The notes under the pieces are model-generated. The model saw only the letters and a list, made by a program, of their open reading frames with translations. It made no database searches and was not told the DNA's origin. A DNA stretch of 7,770 nt from an uncultured Campylobacter sp. Its GTDB lineage: Bacteria > Campylobacterota > Campylobacteria > Campylobacterales > Campylobacteraceae. The translations under genes and the position numbers were made by a program. Location: contig CALISV010000295.1 of assembly GCA_938041615.1 (NCBI GenBank), forward strand, positions 1 through 7,770, given 5' to 3'. Below, piece after piece: positions 6,366-7,770 of this stretch (position 1 is its first letter; every line of letters begins with the position of its first letter).

Positions 6366-6435
6366 TTTGGCAAATTTGGATTAAATTTAAAAGAATCGTC
6401 CGCGCCGCAAAATTTGCTTTTAAATTTTAACGATC

Positions 6436-6521
6436 GCTCGGGTGTTTAAATTTAGCGGCTCGTCGTTCGGTATGAAATTTCGTCTTTAAATTTCACTATC
6501 TCAAGAGGCGATCTAAATTTT
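6436..6521 (+). repeat. Degenerate direct repeat, copy 1
   Basis: This copy starts with GCTCGG and aligns by eye, with small gaps, to 6616-6698. The best matched block is AAATTTCGTCTTT at 6475-6487 against 12 of 13 identical bases at 6653-6665; shared anchors on both sides are GCTCGG, CGTT(C/A)GG, a second AAATTT and a final AAATTTT. Overall identity looks near two thirds. Because AAATTT is common everywhere, part of the match may be compositional. Confidence 0.4.
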
Positions 6522-6615
6522 ATGCCCGCTCGGCTTTAACTATCGCTTGCCGTCTGAACTGATACATTCGCTGTTGTGCGCCCGTTTTGCACCGCTTTAA
6601 GCTCTAGCGCTCGCT

Positions 6616-6698
6616 GCTCGGTCGTAGAATTCTGCCGCTTGCCGTTAGGCTAAAATTTCATCTTTCAAATTTAACATCCCGCGAGCGGTTTAAATTTT
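6616..6698 (+). repeat. Degenerate direct repeat, copy 2
   Basis: Second copy of the element at 6436-6521, offset by about 180 nt. A third GCTCGG lies between them at 6528, about 90 nt from each, and is followed by CGCTTGCCGT (6544-6553), which recurs exactly in this copy at 6636-6645. This hints at an old ~90-nt unit array, but the middle unit is poorly conserved outside these blocks. Confidence 0.4.
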
Positions 6699-6957
6699 TG
6701 CAGTCTGCCGACCATTGTGGTCGCGTCCGTCATCTCCTGCAGTTGTACTCGCCGTGCCCGTCGTCTTCTGCAAAATTTTATCCGGGCGGCGTCCGCTATG
6801 AAATTTTATCTGCTGCGGATTTATAAAATTTGATTAAATTTTACTGCGCGCCGCATGAAATTCCATAGCGCGAGTGTTTTATAGCGAAACGGCGTGCACG
6901 GCGTATAAGAAGGCGAAGCGGGGAATCCCGCAAAAGCGCTAAATTTATCGGCGCGGC

Positions 6958-6965
6958 AAAAGGAG
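6958..6965 (+). promoter_or_regulatory. Ribosome binding site of the 234-aa gene
   Basis: AAAAGGAG lies 5 nt before the ATG at 6971. The strong site sets the start and argues that the + strand frame, not the overlapping minus-strand frame, is the real gene. Confidence 0.85.
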
Positions 6966-6970
6966 TAAAA

Positions 6971-7675
6971 ATGAAATTTTTAGACCGCTTAGGCGTGGAT
7001 AGCAGCAGCTTTACTGATCTGTTTTCGGCATGTTTGGGTTGCGGCGCAAGTGCGCAAGAGGCGGGCTCGAAGCTGATCGTAAAGAGCAGGCGCTGGTATG
7101 TGGATCTAAAGCGCGGCGAGATCAGTTTCGGCGATGATGCGCCGCGCGCCATTTGGTATATCGGTAGCGAAGCGAGCGGCAGCCGCACGTGGCTGTGGGG
7201 GTACGAGAACATAAATCGCCTCGATGAACGGCTGCTCACCCTTGCGCGAGATGTGCGCGACTTCGGCTTGCGGCACGGGCTAGCCGAGCTTAGCACGCCT
7301 AAGCTCGCACTAAGCGCGGAGATAAACGGCCACGCTCTAAGCGCGATCGCGTGCGGATTATCGCAGGAGCCGTTATGTTACTACCGCTGCCCGCACGCTG
7401 GCGGAGCGGTGTTTGTGGCGTTCGCGGCAGGCGAGTGCGTGGCGCCAGATGGTACGATCAGAGGCGGTATGGGCGCAAGCAAGCTCATCTCTTTGGCGCG
7501 CGATTATATAGGCGCATTTCAGTTAAATCACGCCGTTTTTATTAAGGCGCTTTTACTTAGAAACGGCACGAAATTTAGCGAAGCGGCGGGCAAGATCGTA
7601 GCAAATTTTAAAAATGACGCAGTTTTTTCGTTTGATAATTTGGGGCGGCTAAGCGAGGCTAAGTTTGCCGTATAG
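6971..7675 (+). CDS. DUF6882-like protein of unknown function
   Basis: A 234-residue, apparently soluble protein with no signal peptide or membrane segment. The central part matches my memory of the DUF6882 pattern: a W-x-V-D-L...G-x-I-x-F-G strand pair (42-54), IGSEASGSRTWLWGYEN (64-80) with the characteristic WLWG-x-x-N, then a helix running into VRDFGLRHGLAELSTPKL (95-112), and YYRCPHAGGAVFVAF (137-151). DUF6882 proteins are widespread and functionally uncharacterised. The C-terminal half (about 170-234) is mixed, with a LARDYI helix and KIVANFKNDAVFSFD. The base composition looks more G+C-rich than the neighbours, with many GCG and GGC codons, which could mean transfer or just strand bias. 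It stands alone, divergent from pgsA, with no partner gene visible. The family name is from recall and should be checked. Confidence 0.85.
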   Translation: MKFLDRLGVDSSSFTDLFSACLGCGASAQEAGSKLIVKSRRWYVDLKRGEISFGDDAPRAIWYIGSEASGSRTWLWGYENINRLDERLLTLARDVRDFGLRHGLAELSTPKLALSAEINGHALSAIACGLSQEPLCYYRCPHAGGAVFVAFAAGECVAPDGTIRGGMGASKLISLARDYIGAFQLNHAVFIKALLLRNGTKFSEAAGKIVANFKNDAVFSFDNLGRLSEAKFAV

Positions 7676-7702
7676 AGCCGCAAAATATCGTGCCGTGCAT
7701 TC

Positions 7703-7748
7703 CAGGGCTTTGAAATTTACGCCGCCAAATTTTGCCCTGCAAATTTTA
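7703..7748 (+). terminator. Weak candidate terminator after the 234-aa gene
   Basis: Starting 28 nt after the stop, CAGGGC (7703-7708) can pair with GCCCTG (7734-7739), with inner AAATTT pairing (7713-7718 with 7727-7732) beyond an asymmetric bulge, followed by an AAATTTTAT tract rather than a clean T run. The fold is imperfect and AAATTT pairs with any other copy, so this is a possibility only. Confidence 0.3.
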
Positions 7749-7770
7749 TATCGTAGAATTTTACGCCTCG

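Larger units (their letters stand above)
6210..6970. other. Long spacer between divergent genes, no convincing gene
   Basis: This 761-nt stretch lies between pgsA and the divergent 234-aa gene. Every ATG I followed on the + strand ends within about 12 codons, and no tRNA-like structure is seen. It has about 20 copies of AAATTT, far above expectation for a stretch of this size. It alternates AT-rich blocks (6320-6430, 6800-6850) with G+C-rich ones (6530-6640, 6705-6800), and it should carry the promoters of both flanking genes. Candidate -10 boxes for the right-hand gene are TATAAA at 6822-6827 and TATAAG at 6904-6909; neither has a -35 box. No good TATAAT is visible for pgsA. Smaller items are a 14-bp inverted repeat (6325-6365), a decayed direct repeat (6436-6521 and 6616-6698), a 6-bp hairpin CGACCA-TTG-TGGTCG (6709-6723) and a 5-bp hairpin GCGGG-GAAT-CCCGC (6918-6931). 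It may be a decayed gene or insertion remnant. Confidence 0.6.

Noticed and set aside
6331..6378. Four CAAATTTG copies as a CRISPR-like array
   Set aside because: Units are only 8 bp with 1-13 nt between them, far too short for repeats and spacers; the word is a palindrome common throughout this genome type.
6841..7296. A 151-aa minus-strand frame overlapping the 234-aa gene
   Set aside because: Ser/Arg-rich, low-complexity translation without an RBS, antisense to a frame with a strong RBS and recognisable family motifs; it is a shadow.

Overview
The window looks like a chromosomal segment of a Campylobacter species of the higher-GC oral type (showae/rectus/gracilis/curvus-like). The basis is an OorB/OorC 2-oxoglutarate oxidoreductase, a bacterial flavodoxin, a consensus TATAAT -10 box without a recognisable -35 box, and a strong excess of the palindrome AAATTT (often CAAATTTG) in genes and spacers. 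The species is not determined. All family assignments come from reading motifs; no search was run.

Left part (1-1748, + strand): the 3' end of oorB runs off the left edge and overlaps oorC by 4 nt. Together they encode the TPP-binding and gamma subunits of 2-oxoglutarate:acceptor oxidoreductase. After an 82-nt gap with its own promoter comes fldA (flavodoxin), closed by a clear intrinsic terminator. The layout places a low-potential electron carrier next to an enzyme that releases low-potential electrons. A 336-nt spacer (1708-2043) separates fldA from the converging minus-strand cluster.

Middle part (6209 down to 2044, - strand): five closely packed genes read pgsA, an AI-2E-family membrane protein, rseP (site-2 protease), yggS (PLP-binding protein) and a 257-aa protein of unknown function. 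Gaps are 2, 21, -4 and 52 nt, so the first four at least should be co-transcribed. Three of the five are integral membrane proteins of the inner membrane or lipid synthesis. The AI-2E-family gene and rseP both start with TTG, and in each case an in-frame stop just upstream rules out any earlier ATG.

Right part (6210-7770): a 761-nt spacer lies between pgsA and a divergent gene. It has no convincing gene, but it holds a 14-bp perfect inverted repeat, a run of AAATTT tracts at helical spacing, and what looks like a decayed ~85-bp direct repeat. The divergent gene (6971-7675) encodes a 234-aa protein resembling DUF6882 proteins, with unknown role. The last 95 nt hold at most a weak hairpin.

I found no CRISPR array, transposase, integrase, tRNA, rRNA or recognisable defence system. 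The window is mostly ordinary core metabolism and envelope genes. The spacer at 6210-6970 and the two uncharacterised proteins are the parts worth a second look.
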